DNA of 25,035 nucleotides from IMG/VR virus record IMGVR_UViG_3300027801_000151, positions 1-25,035 of that record. The stretch is one strand, 5' to 3'. The notes beneath the pieces were generated by a model, which did not search any database, had not been told where the DNA came from, and was given only the letters and a program-made list of their open reading frames with translations. How positions within the stretch are numbered: the first letter of the stretch is position 1; each line of letters starts with the position of its first letter. Below, piece after piece: positions 1-7,682 of this stretch. This stretch comes from a virus. The position numbers were made by a program, and so were the translations under genes.

Positions 1-2229
1 GAATTTGTTTAAAAGTGTTCTACTAACGATTCGATTCTTCATTGATTTACTAAAGATTTTTTTAATAGATGTCGCTTTCATATCACTCTTAATCGCTGAT
101 AAGTCCGTATTATCAACTTGCATACTTTTACCATTCAATAAGAAGTATTTACTATACCCTAAACTTTTTGCTTGTGCATATCTTTCTTTTGTCATAGCAG
201 TTTTCATTTGTTTTATCAATTTTTCTTTATCAGAATAGTTTTTGTAATCACCTATGTAGTCAGCATACTCCCAACTTTTTAATTTTCTAGTAACATAAAA
301 CCCAATCGTAGATATATTATGTTGCTCTCTAATCGCTTCTAGTAATATACCAGTTACAGATGATCTTCTATAATTTTCATTTTCATCAGAATACGACTTC
401 TTACCTACTTTAATAACAGGTGTTCCATAAGTGTTACTTTCAACTAACTTACCTGTACTATCTTTTTGAAACGGATTTGATAATGAATAATTAGCACCAC
501 CATCTGTAAGAGTTATTAAAGTCATTTTTTCAATACTATATTTTTCTTTAAATAATGGAATCATTTTCTGCATACATACTAAACCTTCATTTAAAGGAGT
601 TGTACCTAAGTGAAAGTTTGTTGGTAAGTCATAAGATGAACCTTGATACTTTGCAGGATCAGAACCTGTATACCAACTATATCTATTATTATATGATTGA
701 CCCATGTGATATAAGTACATTAAAGACTCGTCTAATGTTTTTCTTTTCATTGTATTGTTTGCAACACAAACCAAGTTAACATCTTTTAATGTACCATCAC
801 CTGACTTATAGTTAAAAGACAATTTACCTTTATTGTTATATCTATCTCTCGAATTATCTTCATATTCACTTGTGAAAAAGTAAACTTCATACGGAATATT
901 AATTTTATCACAAAACCATACTAGATTTAATAACTGATCTATTGTTTGCTTTAAAGTATCACACATTGAACCTGACCAATCTAATAACATCATCATACCA
1001 TGATTTTTAGAGTCAGGTAGTATAGTCAACTTTTTAAATATATCATCTGAAAACTTATAATTTTTTAATTTTTGAGGATCAATAATACCTGTTTTAGATG
1101 TTGTTGCTCTTTTATACGCTGTAGCAGATTTTTTCATTTCGAATTCTTTTACAAGATACATTACAGTTCTTTTGTTATCATGTTTAAATTTTTTGTAAGT
1201 ATTATGTAACCATTTTTGATAATTATTATATTCTGGGTATCTTTTTATTTCACTAGAAGCATACTCTCTCATTTCTTTTAAAAATTGTGTATTTGAAACA
1301 ATAACTTGTTTAAGATTAGCATCAGGTAAAGTCATATATGAATATTTACGAGAAGTAGTTGAAACTAGCTTTTCTTTATTTTGTTCTAATGCGTCATCTG
1401 TAATAGCAACTAAAGCACCTGGTTCAATACCACCCTCTCCTCCACCGTTTTTTGATTCAGGAATTGGACTAGTTTTATCAGTATCTGTTTTATCTTCACC
1501 ATTATCTTCTGATTCTTCTGAGCCATTTGAGTCTTCTTCTGAATTTTCACTAGACTCATTACTTTCATCTGACATATCGTCCTCATCTTCAGAAAGATTG
1601 TAGTTATCAGCAAATGCGTGTTCATCAAAATCAGGTAGTTTTTTTAATTTCTCAACTTCTTTTTTCTGCCATTCTAGTATTTGTTTAGCAAGGTTAACAG
1701 TATCATTAAATGTTTTTAATTTGTCAACCTTACTTAACCATACCTTATCAACAGGAGAGAAAGTAAAAGGCAATCTTTTTGAAGACTTATAGAATAAATT
1801 AATTTTGTCAATTAACATTAAGTCTGTATTAATATCTTTGTTTTTAGTACCAAAGAAATTTTGTTTTTCTAAAATATCAAAACCATTGATATAGTTTTTA
1901 ACTACACCAGGATATTTCTTTTGAATTTTTGCGTCTATTCTACAATCTTCTAAAACGTTAACATACGATCTTAAAGAATCATCACCTGATATTTTTTTCC
2001 AACCATCTGTTGGTGTCCATAAAGCGTGTGAACATTCATGTGCGATTAACATATCGTACACATCACCAGCTTGTACTTTAAAAATAGGTAGTGTTAGTAT
2101 TCTGTTAACTGTATCAAATGATGCAGTCTTTACAGCGTTATGTTGAACTTGAATATTCTCTGTTGCGATTAACTTTGCGAGTTGTGATTTTATCTCAAAA
2201 TTTATTTTTTTATTTTTTTGTGTATCCAT
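1..2229 (-). CDS. VWA-domain / HExxH metallopeptidase-like protein (CobT-like architecture), C-terminus cut by window edge
   Basis: The frame is open for 743 codons from ATG at 2229 to the left edge; I checked every in-frame codon and found no stop. Residues 64-68 read HECSH, a zinc-metallopeptidase HExxH motif in the context IAHECSHALW. Residues about 205-250 are a very acidic Ser/Glu/Asp linker. The C-terminal part is a von Willebrand A domain with a full MIDAS set: DWSGS at 417-421, Thr543/544 in GTTPLNEG and Asp576 in LTDGG. An acidic linker before a C-terminal VWA is the plan of CobT, the cobaltochelatase partner of the AAA+ protein CobS; T4-like marine phages are known to carry CobS-like ATPases, so a CobS/MoxR-type partner elsewhere in this genome is a reasonable inference. 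Peptidase activity is inferred from the motif only. There is no Shine-Dalgarno; the start is chosen as the first ATG, just after a promoter. The frame stays open back to the methyltransferase stop at 2269. Confidence 0.85.
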   Translation of the reverse strand, partial: MDTQKNKKINFEIKSQLAKLIATENIQVQHNAVKTASFDTVNRILTLPIFKVQAGDVYDMLIAHECSHALWTPTDGWKKISGDDSLRSYVNVLEDCRIDAKIQKKYPGVVKNYINGFDILEKQNFFGTKNKDINTDLMLIDKINLFYKSSKRLPFTFSPVDKVWLSKVDKLKTFNDTVNLAKQILEWQKKEVEKLKKLPDFDEHAFADNYNLSEDEDDMSDESNESSENSEEDSNGSEESEDNGEDKTDTDKTSPIPESKNGGGEGGIEPGALVAITDDALEQNKEKLVSTTSRKYSYMTLPDANLKQVIVSNTQFLKEMREYASSEIKRYPEYNNYQKWLHNTYKKFKHDNKRTVMYLVKEFEMKKSATAYKRATTSKTGIIDPQKLKNYKFSDDIFKKLTILPDSKNHGMMMLLDWSGSMCDTLKQTIDQLLNLVWFCDKINIPYEVYFFTSEYEDNSRDRYNNKGKLSFNYKSGDGTLKDVNLVCVANNTMKRKTLDESLMYLYHMGQSYNNRYSWYTGSDPAKYQGSSYDLPTNFHLGTTPLNEGLVCMQKMIPLFKEKYSIEKMTLITLTDGGANYSLSNPFQKDSTGKLVESNTYGTPVIKVGKKSYSDENENYRRSSVTGILLEAIREQHNISTIGFYVTRKLKSWEYADYIGDYKNYSDKEKLIKQMKTAMTKERYAQAKSLGYSKYFLLNGKSMQVDNTDLSAIKSDMKATSIKKIFSKSMKNRIVSRTLLNKF

Positions 2230-2236
2230 ACTAGCT

Positions 2237-2264
2237 AATGTATCAGGATCTAGCGAAAAGTCAA
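2237..2264 (-). promoter_or_regulatory. sigma70-type promoter for the VWA gene, leaderless arrangement
   Basis: On the minus strand TTGACT (2264-2259), a 16-nt spacer and TACATT (2242-2237; 4 of 6 matches to TATAAT) are followed by 7 nt and then the ATG. The predicted start of transcription is at or one base before the ATG. It begins within a few bases of the methyltransferase stop codon. The -10 is imperfect, so this is the weakest of the three sigma70-type examples here. Confidence 0.45.
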
Positions 2265-2268
2265 TAGC

Positions 2269-3612
2269 TTATTTTGCAGTGATATTACTAGGGTTTTCTG
2301 GAGGGATGTTCTTGTTTTGTTCTATATTGTAGGGTTTTATTACTTTTTCGTATATATTTTGAGATAGGTTTTTCATCATTAGAGGCGCTACCATACGACC
2401 GATTCGTTCAGCTTGTTTATCAAATGTACCTTCTAGTTTATAATCATCTGGTAATCCCATGATTCTTTTTAATTCAGGTATAGTAAACTTTCTATTCTTA
2501 TCATAGTGAAATACACCCGATACACTCATCTGTTGTCCTCTTTGTGTTAATGTAGGACAAGGTAAATTGGGGGCAGGTCTTATCATATTAAACATAGATT
2601 TCTTATAGTTTATATCTATGTAATAATAGTCTTTGTCTGTATCCCATTCATAGTGTTTAACCTCTTTTTTATACAACTGCTCTATCTTTGTATCCGAATT
2701 TGTAATTATAGGTTTAGCATTTTTCTCTTTAAATCCCATGTTTTTGTATTCTTCCCACTTATCTTTTGGGATAATTCTCATATCATTTTCACTTGGTTTA
2801 GTATGTCTTGTAGGATTAAACGGTAATATCTCTACCCATTTCTTTTGAAAGCCCTTTTGTACATATTCAAATAATTCTTTTTCTTGTGATTCGTCACTTA
2901 CTACGTTCTCAATAGCTTCTTTTAATGATACTTTAGTATCAAGTGGTTCAGGATATACTTCGTTTTCCATAGTCATAAAGTTCATTCCAACCTTATCCAT
3001 TACATCATTTCTTACAGCAACAAAGAAACATCTTTGTCTTCCTTGAGGTGTTCCATAATCAGCAGCATTTAGTACTTTACCCACAGCTTCATACCCCAAC
3101 TTACCAAACTCATTTACAATTCTATTAAAGTATTCTTTTGCTTCTCCCATGGTAATACCAGCTACGTTTTCGCCAATGATTACTTTAGGCATTATCTCTC
3201 CAGCAATTCTAGTAAACTCAAAAAATAAATCTTCTATATTTTCTACTTTTTTACCATCAGAATAAGTCTTGGTCTGATCCCAACCCTTCTCTCTTTTACC
3301 GGCCACACTGAACGCTGAACACGGTGGAGAGCCATCAAGTATATCTAACTCACCCTTTTTAAGACCAGCGGCTTTTAAAAAGTCTTCGCCGGTTAATTCT
3401 TTTATATCGTTTGGTAATACAGGAGTATTTGGGTAATTTGCTTTATATGTTTCCTGTGCTGCCTCAACAAACTCATTAACACATAATATCTTAGCACCTG
3501 CTAATCTATAACCGGTAGAAGAACCACCACCACCAGCAAATGTAGATATGACAGTAAAGAGTTCTTTATTAGAGTTATCGATAACTTCTTTTAGATAATA
3601 TGGTGCGTGCAT
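2269..3612 (-). CDS. DNA (cytosine-5) methyltransferase, Dcm family, orphan
   Basis: Transfers a methyl group from S-adenosylmethionine to C5 of cytosine in DNA. The 447 residues contain the family motifs in order: motif I FAGGGGSSTG (25-34), motif IV DGSPPCSAFS (93-102) with catalytic Cys98, motif VI GENV (147-150), motif VIII QGRQR (190-194), then a roughly 190-residue segment that should hold the target recognition domain, motif IX-like FTIPELKRIMGLPDDY, and motif X-like IGRMVAP near the C-terminus. The family is certain; the target sequence cannot be read from the protein. No restriction endonuclease gene lies next to it, so it is an orphan enzyme, probably protecting phage DNA or marking it. 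It has its own consensus promoter directly before the ATG and no Shine-Dalgarno, which sets it apart from the gp47-gp46-deformylase operon upstream. Its stop lies in the same frame as the VWA gene downstream. Confidence 0.95.
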   Translation of the reverse strand: MHAPYYLKEVIDNSNKELFTVISTFAGGGGSSTGYRLAGAKILCVNEFVEAAQETYKANYPNTPVLPNDIKELTGEDFLKAAGLKKGELDILDGSPPCSAFSVAGKREKGWDQTKTYSDGKKVENIEDLFFEFTRIAGEIMPKVIIGENVAGITMGEAKEYFNRIVNEFGKLGYEAVGKVLNAADYGTPQGRQRCFFVAVRNDVMDKVGMNFMTMENEVYPEPLDTKVSLKEAIENVVSDESQEKELFEYVQKGFQKKWVEILPFNPTRHTKPSENDMRIIPKDKWEEYKNMGFKEKNAKPIITNSDTKIEQLYKKEVKHYEWDTDKDYYYIDINYKKSMFNMIRPAPNLPCPTLTQRGQQMSVSGVFHYDKNRKFTIPELKRIMGLPDDYKLEGTFDKQAERIGRMVAPLMMKNLSQNIYEKVIKPYNIEQNKNIPPENPSNITAK

Positions 3613-3618
3613 AATGTA

Positions 3619-3647
3619 ATTATATCAGGTTTATTTAATAATGTCAA
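3619..3647 (-). promoter_or_regulatory. perfect sigma70 consensus promoter, leaderless arrangement, for the methyltransferase
   Basis: On the minus strand TTGACA (3647-3642), exactly 17 nt, then TATAAT (3624-3619): both boxes match the bacterial housekeeping consensus at all six positions. Six bases (TACATT) separate the -10 from the ATG, so the A of ATG is the seventh base after the -10, the usual transcription start. It starts right after the deformylase stop codon (3650-3652). The host polymerase should read it without phage factors, which suggests early expression. Confidence 0.85.
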
Positions 3648-3649
3648 TG

Positions 3650-4216
3650 TTATGTTTTTTTAATGATTCTCGCATTTTTATCTTTTTTCATTATATTCAT
3701 CATCTTTTCAGCTTTATCATAAGCTCGTTTTAACTTAAATTTAGATACGTTATCTGTAAAGTTTAATCCAGTTGTGTGGTCGTGTTCGTGTTGAAATATA
3801 CGACTAAACATTCCATCTAAATGAGCTTCTTGTAATTTTCCATTCTCGTCTTCATATTTAACTACTACTTTTCTAGGTCTTTTTATAGATAAGAATACAA
3901 AGGGAAACGTTAAACAACCCTCTTTCATTAGTTCAGTTTCTTTACTACTTGATATAATCATAGGATTAAAACAAGCCATCTTTAAACCACTTTCTAATTG
4001 TGGGTGATCTCCTAGCACAAACATATTGAAAGGTAACCCAACTTGATTACAAGTTAAACCGATGCCTCCATATTTTTTCATAGTTGTAAACATTGAATCC
4101 GCTAGTTCTTTTCTATCTTTAAATCCTTCATCTTTTAACATATCATCATTAAAAGGAGCAATAGCTGATTGTACTCTTGGATCGGTAGGTGGTATTAATT
4201 TTAATTCTTTAGACAT
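3650..4216 (-). CDS. def: peptide deformylase
   Basis: Removes the formyl group from the N-terminal methionine of new proteins. With the start at 4216 it has 188 residues and the three family motifs: GIGLTCNQ (51-58, motif 1, with Thr-Cys where most enzymes have two Ala), EGCLTFP (99-105, metal-ligand Cys101) and QHEHDH (142-147, metal ligands His143 and His147, catalytic Glu144). A basic tail of about 35 residues follows the core. The frame can be extended to an ATG at 4249, but the ATG at 4216 gives the usual distance to motif 1 and overlaps the gp46 stop by 8 bases (TATGTCTAA), typical of translational coupling. No Shine-Dalgarno is visible. Phage deformylases are known from marine cyanomyophages and vibriophages; in cyanophages they are proposed to process host photosystem proteins, which cannot be claimed here without a host. 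Confidence 0.93.
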   Translation of the reverse strand: MSKELKLIPPTDPRVQSAIAPFNDDMLKDEGFKDRKELADSMFTTMKKYGGIGLTCNQVGLPFNMFVLGDHPQLESGLKMACFNPMIISSSKETELMKEGCLTFPFVFLSIKRPRKVVVKYEDENGKLQEAHLDGMFSRIFQHEHDHTTGLNFTDNVSKFKLKRAYDKAEKMMNIMKKDKNARIIKKT

Positions 4217-5924
4217 ATTGTAACTTCGTAAAGTTGTGTTCCTTTTCAAATTTAATTATGTTAGTAAATTTATCAAATAATATATCTCCTTTGTGTGATA
4301 TAATAAAGATGTTTTCAGTATCCATCTGTCTTACTATCTTAAAGAAGTCATCTGTTCCTTGACCATCTAAACTACTATCAAAAATTTCATCAAGGACCAT
4401 TAGGTTTGTATTAGCACTATTCTTCATTTTAGCAATGGCACGCCAAGTAAACACTAGTGCCAAATCTATTCTCATTTTCTCACCCTCACTAAAACTATTA
4501 TATTCAAATATATCTCTATAACGGCTCTTTACTGTTTCATTAAACTCCTCGTCTAAATTGAAGTTTATAAAGAAGTCCATAGATTGTAGATATTGATTTA
4601 TAAGAGTATTCATAATAGGTAGATACTTTTTGATTATCTTTGCCTTAGCACCTTTATCTGAAAGTATTTCTCTTACAACATCTATGTATTTCTTTTCTTC
4701 TACTATCTTCTCTAATTCAATCTTTATTTTTTGTAATTCAGTTTTAAGTTGTATTATATGTTCTTCAACAGTGGTACTATCATCTTCTTTTCCTTCAAGT
4801 AACAATATTTCATTATGTAAACTATCACTAAACTTTTTTAATTCATCAATAGAGGTATTGAGTTTTGACATTTCAATGTTAGTTTCATACATCTTTTCTG
4901 ATATTTTATTAAAGTCTTGTAATTGACCTTCTACTTTTGATATCTCTTTTAGTAAATCCTTCATACCATCATTCAAAGTTACAATTTTGGCTTTCTCATA
5001 TGTTTGTTTTTCACTCCTAAATTCAGTTTGTATCTTTTGAGTACAAGTAGGACAGTTATCGTTTTCTTTAAAAAAATTTAAATTGGCTTCATGTGTTACT
5101 AGATTTTGTTCTATTTTAGTTTCTAGTTTTTCTAATTGTTTTAGTTTACTTTCAAACTTATTTTTATCTTTAATAGTTTCTTCTAATTTTATATAATCTG
5201 TATCTAATCTTTGTATCTTTCTTAAATATTGTTCTTTGGCATCAGTATTTTTTTCTAGTTTTTGCTTCTTAATATCCATATCGCCAAGACTTCTATTCTT
5301 TAAGTTCTCAAAATGTTTTGTTTCTAATTCATATTTTGATTCAATTAGATCACATTGATGTCTAGCTTCATTAATTTTTTTTGATAAAGCAGTTTGTTGA
5401 TTCCTAGTCAATATATCCATATGAGATAAAACTCTTATATCTAAAATCTCCTCAACAACTTCTCGTCTATGTCTTGGTCTCATTTGCATAAACGGTTGGT
5501 ATGATGATGAACCTAATACAGCTATTTGTTTAAATGCTCGGTAGTTTAATCTTAATATTTGATCTTCTAAAACATTTTGATAGTCTATACTTGAAGCGTC
5601 TTGATTCAATAATACACCATCACTATAAATTTCAAATATACTAGGTTTAATACCTCTTATAACTTTAAATGATTTTGTACCAATTTGAAAATCTATCTCA
5701 GCACGAGTATCTCCATTGTTAATTGTATTTACTATTTGTTCTTTTTTGATTTGTCTGAATGGTCTATTGAATAGTGCAAAACAAATAGCGTCTAATAGTG
5801 TTGATTTACCAGAACCATTAGCTCCAATCAACAAGGTCATTTGAGCTTTAGTTAAATCAATCTCAACAAAGGTATTACCTGTTGACAAAAAGTTTTTCCA
5901 TTTAATTTTTTTAAATATAATCAC
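4209..5924 (-). CDS. 46: recombination endonuclease subunit gp46 (Rad50-like ATPase)
   Basis: ATPase subunit of the T4-type Mre11/Rad50-like complex that resects DNA ends for recombination-dependent replication and helps degrade host DNA. The 571 residues (T4 about 560) show Walker A GANGSGKST (34-42), two long coiled-coil arms, the zinc-hook CPTC (291-294), the ABC signature FSEGEK (478-483), Walker B LMVLDE with Asp512/Glu513 and the switch histidine in SHKGD (His544). All elements are present and in order, so the gene looks intact. Its ATG overlaps the gp47 stop by four bases (ATGA), so the two subunits are translationally coupled. The deformylase start overlaps its 3' end. Confidence 0.97.
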   Translation of the reverse strand: MIIFKKIKWKNFLSTGNTFVEIDLTKAQMTLLIGANGSGKSTLLDAICFALFNRPFRQIKKEQIVNTINNGDTRAEIDFQIGTKSFKVIRGIKPSIFEIYSDGVLLNQDASSIDYQNVLEDQILRLNYRAFKQIAVLGSSSYQPFMQMRPRHRREVVEEILDIRVLSHMDILTRNQQTALSKKINEARHQCDLIESKYELETKHFENLKNRSLGDMDIKKQKLEKNTDAKEQYLRKIQRLDTDYIKLEETIKDKNKFESKLKQLEKLETKIEQNLVTHEANLNFFKENDNCPTCTQKIQTEFRSEKQTYEKAKIVTLNDGMKDLLKEISKVEGQLQDFNKISEKMYETNIEMSKLNTSIDELKKFSDSLHNEILLLEGKEDDSTTVEEHIIQLKTELQKIKIELEKIVEEKKYIDVVREILSDKGAKAKIIKKYLPIMNTLINQYLQSMDFFINFNLDEEFNETVKSRYRDIFEYNSFSEGEKMRIDLALVFTWRAIAKMKNSANTNLMVLDEIFDSSLDGQGTDDFFKIVRQMDTENIFIISHKGDILFDKFTNIIKFEKEHNFTKLQYV

Positions 5925-6985
5925 CTCTCAATAGCCTCACTAAACAATTCTTTTATAGTTTTTTTAAGTTTTTGTTTATCTAATTTAGTATCAGCTTGTT
6001 CTACATAATTACCTAGAAAGGTTAACGTATCTTCCCCTTGGTCAAGTATATCTTCTTTTATACTTGTTGTTATATCTGTAGTTAAATCTTCTATAATATT
6101 AATTTCATGTACATTAATTGTATTATGGAATCTATCAATTAAGTTATTAAACATTTCTTCATTTGTTTTATTAGTAACAAATATTTTTACAAATGTATTT
6201 TCAAAGCTTGACAAGTCTTTTTTAGAATAGTCTTCCTCTTTATCATTGTAAATTAACTTTCTATGTATTCTAATTGGATTAGGTACTCGTAATAGTTCTC
6301 TAGTATCTGTATCAAATATATGAAACCCTTTTGGACACTTGTAGTCAGACCACGTAATTTCATATTGATTACCACAATAATATATTTGTCCATCATCTGA
6401 TTTTTTATGAAAGTGTCCAGATATAACTTTTTCAAATCTTTTAAATGTTGACTTATCTAATCCTTGATTGTTGTATGTACCATTATGCATCTCAAAGCCT
6501 TTAATCTCTAAATGACCCATAGCAATTTGAGCTTTACTATTTTTTATTTGTTCTTTAGAGTGCTCTAAATTATCATCACAAATCCAAGGTATCATTAAAA
6601 TATCTAAACCATCAAAATTAACAGTTGTTGTTTTAGAGTAAATCCAAGGTTCATTCTTACCATCATATGTTGTACACAATTCTGTAATTGAGTTTACGTC
6701 ATTTGTATTTTTGTAATAAGTATCATGGTTCCCTAATATGATATGAGTATCTATACCCTCTTGCCATAACCTTTTCATAAACCTTTGTCTAAAAACATGA
6801 GCTGTTTTAAAGTTGATAAACTTTCTTCTATCAACAACATCACCTAAATGAATAAGAGTTTTTATATTGTGTTCTTTAAGATATGGGAAAAACAATTCCT
6901 CATAGAAACGCATAAAGTAATCCAAAAACGCAGGACTATCGTTTCTCGCACCGAAGTGTGTATCATTTAACAAAGCGATTTTCAT
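5921..6985 (-). CDS. 47: recombination endonuclease subunit gp47 (Mre11-like nuclease)
   Basis: Nuclease partner of gp46. The 354 residues (T4 about 339) carry the calcineurin-like phosphoesterase motifs that bind two metal ions: NDTHFG (Asp8, His10), GDVVDRR (Asp49), GNHD (Asn86, His87), GHLE (His158) and GHFH (His191, His193). It lies three bases after the gp55 stop and has no recognisable Shine-Dalgarno before its ATG (GGTTAAATTATG), so translation probably depends on coupling to gp55. The gp46 ATG overlaps its stop. Confidence 0.96.
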   Translation of the reverse strand: MKIALLNDTHFGARNDSPAFLDYFMRFYEELFFPYLKEHNIKTLIHLGDVVDRRKFINFKTAHVFRQRFMKRLWQEGIDTHIILGNHDTYYKNTNDVNSITELCTTYDGKNEPWIYSKTTTVNFDGLDILMIPWICDDNLEHSKEQIKNSKAQIAMGHLEIKGFEMHNGTYNNQGLDKSTFKRFEKVISGHFHKKSDDGQIYYCGNQYEITWSDYKCPKGFHIFDTDTRELLRVPNPIRIHRKLIYNDKEEDYSKKDLSSFENTFVKIFVTNKTNEEMFNNLIDRFHNTINVHEINIIEDLTTDITTSIKEDILDQGEDTLTFLGNYVEQADTKLDKQKLKKTIKELFSEAIER

Positions 6986-6988
6986 AAT

Positions 6989-7522
6989 TTAACCAAAAAA
7001 TTTAAGAGTAGCTTTAACTTTAGCTTTCTTTTTAACAGTCTTCTTCTTTTTTACAGGTTCTTCCATTCTTATATTTTTTTGTAAGAACTCTCTAAATTGA
7101 TTTGTAAACCCGCCATCTTCATGTGGTTGTAAAGTCATATCATCATAATTATTATCCATAATAAGTTTATGTTTAATTGTGACTTGTTTCTTTTCTTTTT
7201 GGATTCTTCTGATGAAGGCGTAATAGATTATTTGAGTAAAATAAGCAAAAGGATTATTTGATTTTGCTGGATCAAAGTTGTCCAAATATTGTAAACAATT
7301 TTCAATACCATCACTAATCATATCATCTCTAAATGTGTAATTAATGAAGTTAGGTCTGAACGATAAATGATTTGCAATCTTTAGAAAACAACTACCAATA
7401 TAATTACTCACTAATGGTTTATCTTTTTTTTGTTTTTTTGATTTATTTACTTCTTTTTTGTAGGCTGTCATTGCCTCTAAAAAGTCTTTGTTATTTACGT
7501 AATGTTCTTTTTTTGCTGCCAT
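6989..7522 (-). CDS. 55: late-promoter sigma factor gp55
   Basis: Phage sigma factor that directs host RNA polymerase to late TATAAATA promoters. The 177 residues (T4 185) contain the sigma region 2-like core at about 65-112, with the segment FRDDMISDGIENCLQYL followed by FDPAKSNNPFAYFTQIIYYA and IRRIQKEKK, which is the gp55 family pattern. After an acidic linker comes a Lys-rich stretch and the C-terminus LKFFG. In T4, gp55 ends with a short hydrophobic peptide that binds the gp45 sliding clamp; LKFF is a plausible equivalent (inference). The gene has its own sigma70-type promoter with the ATG at the predicted +1 and no ribosome binding site. Many late boxes in this window agree with a working gp55. 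Confidence 0.92.
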   Translation of the reverse strand: MAAKKEHYVNNKDFLEAMTAYKKEVNKSKKQKKDKPLVSNYIGSCFLKIANHLSFRPNFINYTFRDDMISDGIENCLQYLDNFDPAKSNNPFAYFTQIIYYAFIRRIQKEKKQVTIKHKLIMDNNYDDMTLQPHEDGGFTNQFREFLQKNIRMEEPVKKKKTVKKKAKVKATLKFFG

Positions 7523-7528
7523 AATATT

Positions 7529-7557
7529 AATATACTACACTTTGTTGTTTTTGTCAA
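7529..7557 (-). promoter_or_regulatory. sigma70-type promoter for gp55, leaderless arrangement
   Basis: Minus strand: TTGACA (7557-7552), 17-nt spacer, TATATT (7534-7529), six bases, ATG. The -35 is perfect and the -10 matches 5 of 6. The A of ATG is the seventh base after the -10, the same geometry as at the methyltransferase. A host-type promoter is expected for a gene that must be made before the late phase. Confidence 0.75.
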
Positions 7558-7611
7558 TGTTCGTTCAATATAATAGTAAAAAATTACTTGGTAATAATTT
7601 TCAAATCAGTA

Positions 7612-7639
7612 TTGACTTTTGCTCAAAAATGCTTATAAT
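7612..7639 (+). promoter_or_regulatory. plus-strand sigma70-type promoter pointing against the flanking genes
   Basis: TTGACT (7612-7617), 16-nt spacer, TATAAT (7634-7639). It is on the opposite strand to every neighbouring gene. A transcript from about 7646 would run antisense into the Sm-like gene (from 7683) and towards uvsW. The only plus-strand ORF after it starts at ATG 7656 and has 21 codons with no good ribosome site, so a regulatory RNA is likelier than a protein. Confidence 0.6.
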
Positions 7640-7653
7640 AGAGCTTGTTGAGC
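7621..7653. repeat. inverted repeat GCTCAA/TTGAGC flanking the plus-strand -10 box
   Basis: GCTCAA at 7621-7626 and TTGAGC at 7648-7653 are exact inverted copies 21 bases apart, one inside the spacer of the plus-strand promoter and one just past its start site. The spacing of half-sites around the -10 box looks like an operator, but six-base arms can occur by chance. Confidence 0.4.
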
Positions 7654-7679
7654 GATGATAAGAAATAGAGTCAATAGAG
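7637..7679. repeat. three copies of AATAGAG spaced at multiples of 9
   Basis: AATAGAG occurs at 7637-7643, 7664-7670 and 7673-7679, i.e. 27 and 9 bases apart. The last two form a 9-bp tandem repeat (AATAGAGTC, AATAGAGTT) just before the stop codon of the Sm-like gene. The first overlaps the plus-strand -10 box. Confidence 0.45.
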
Positions 7680-7682
7680 TTA

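Noticed and set aside
1410-1628. 72-codon minus-strand ORF inside the VWA gene
   Set aside because: It overlaps the acidic linker in another frame; the 743-codon VWA frame with HExxH and MIDAS motifs is the real gene.
2227-2271. Methyltransferase and VWA as one gene split by a nonsense mutation
   Set aside because: Both parts are complete and unrelated, and a promoter-like element sits between them; shared frame is probably coincidence, although kept as part of a finding.
4217-4249. Longer start (ATG 4249) for the deformylase
   Set aside because: The added residues lie in the gp46 C-terminus and have no family match; the ATG overlapping the gp46 stop is typical coupling.
4630-4926. 98-codon plus-strand ORF opposite gp46
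   Set aside because: It is the antisense of the gp46 coiled coil; Lys/Glu-rich helices give Ser/Phe/Leu-rich mirror frames. No promoter or ribosome site.
7640-7682. Possible tRNA or structured RNA gene after the plus-strand promoter
   Set aside because: No cloverleaf, acceptor stem or T-loop sequence could be drawn; only short repeats are present.
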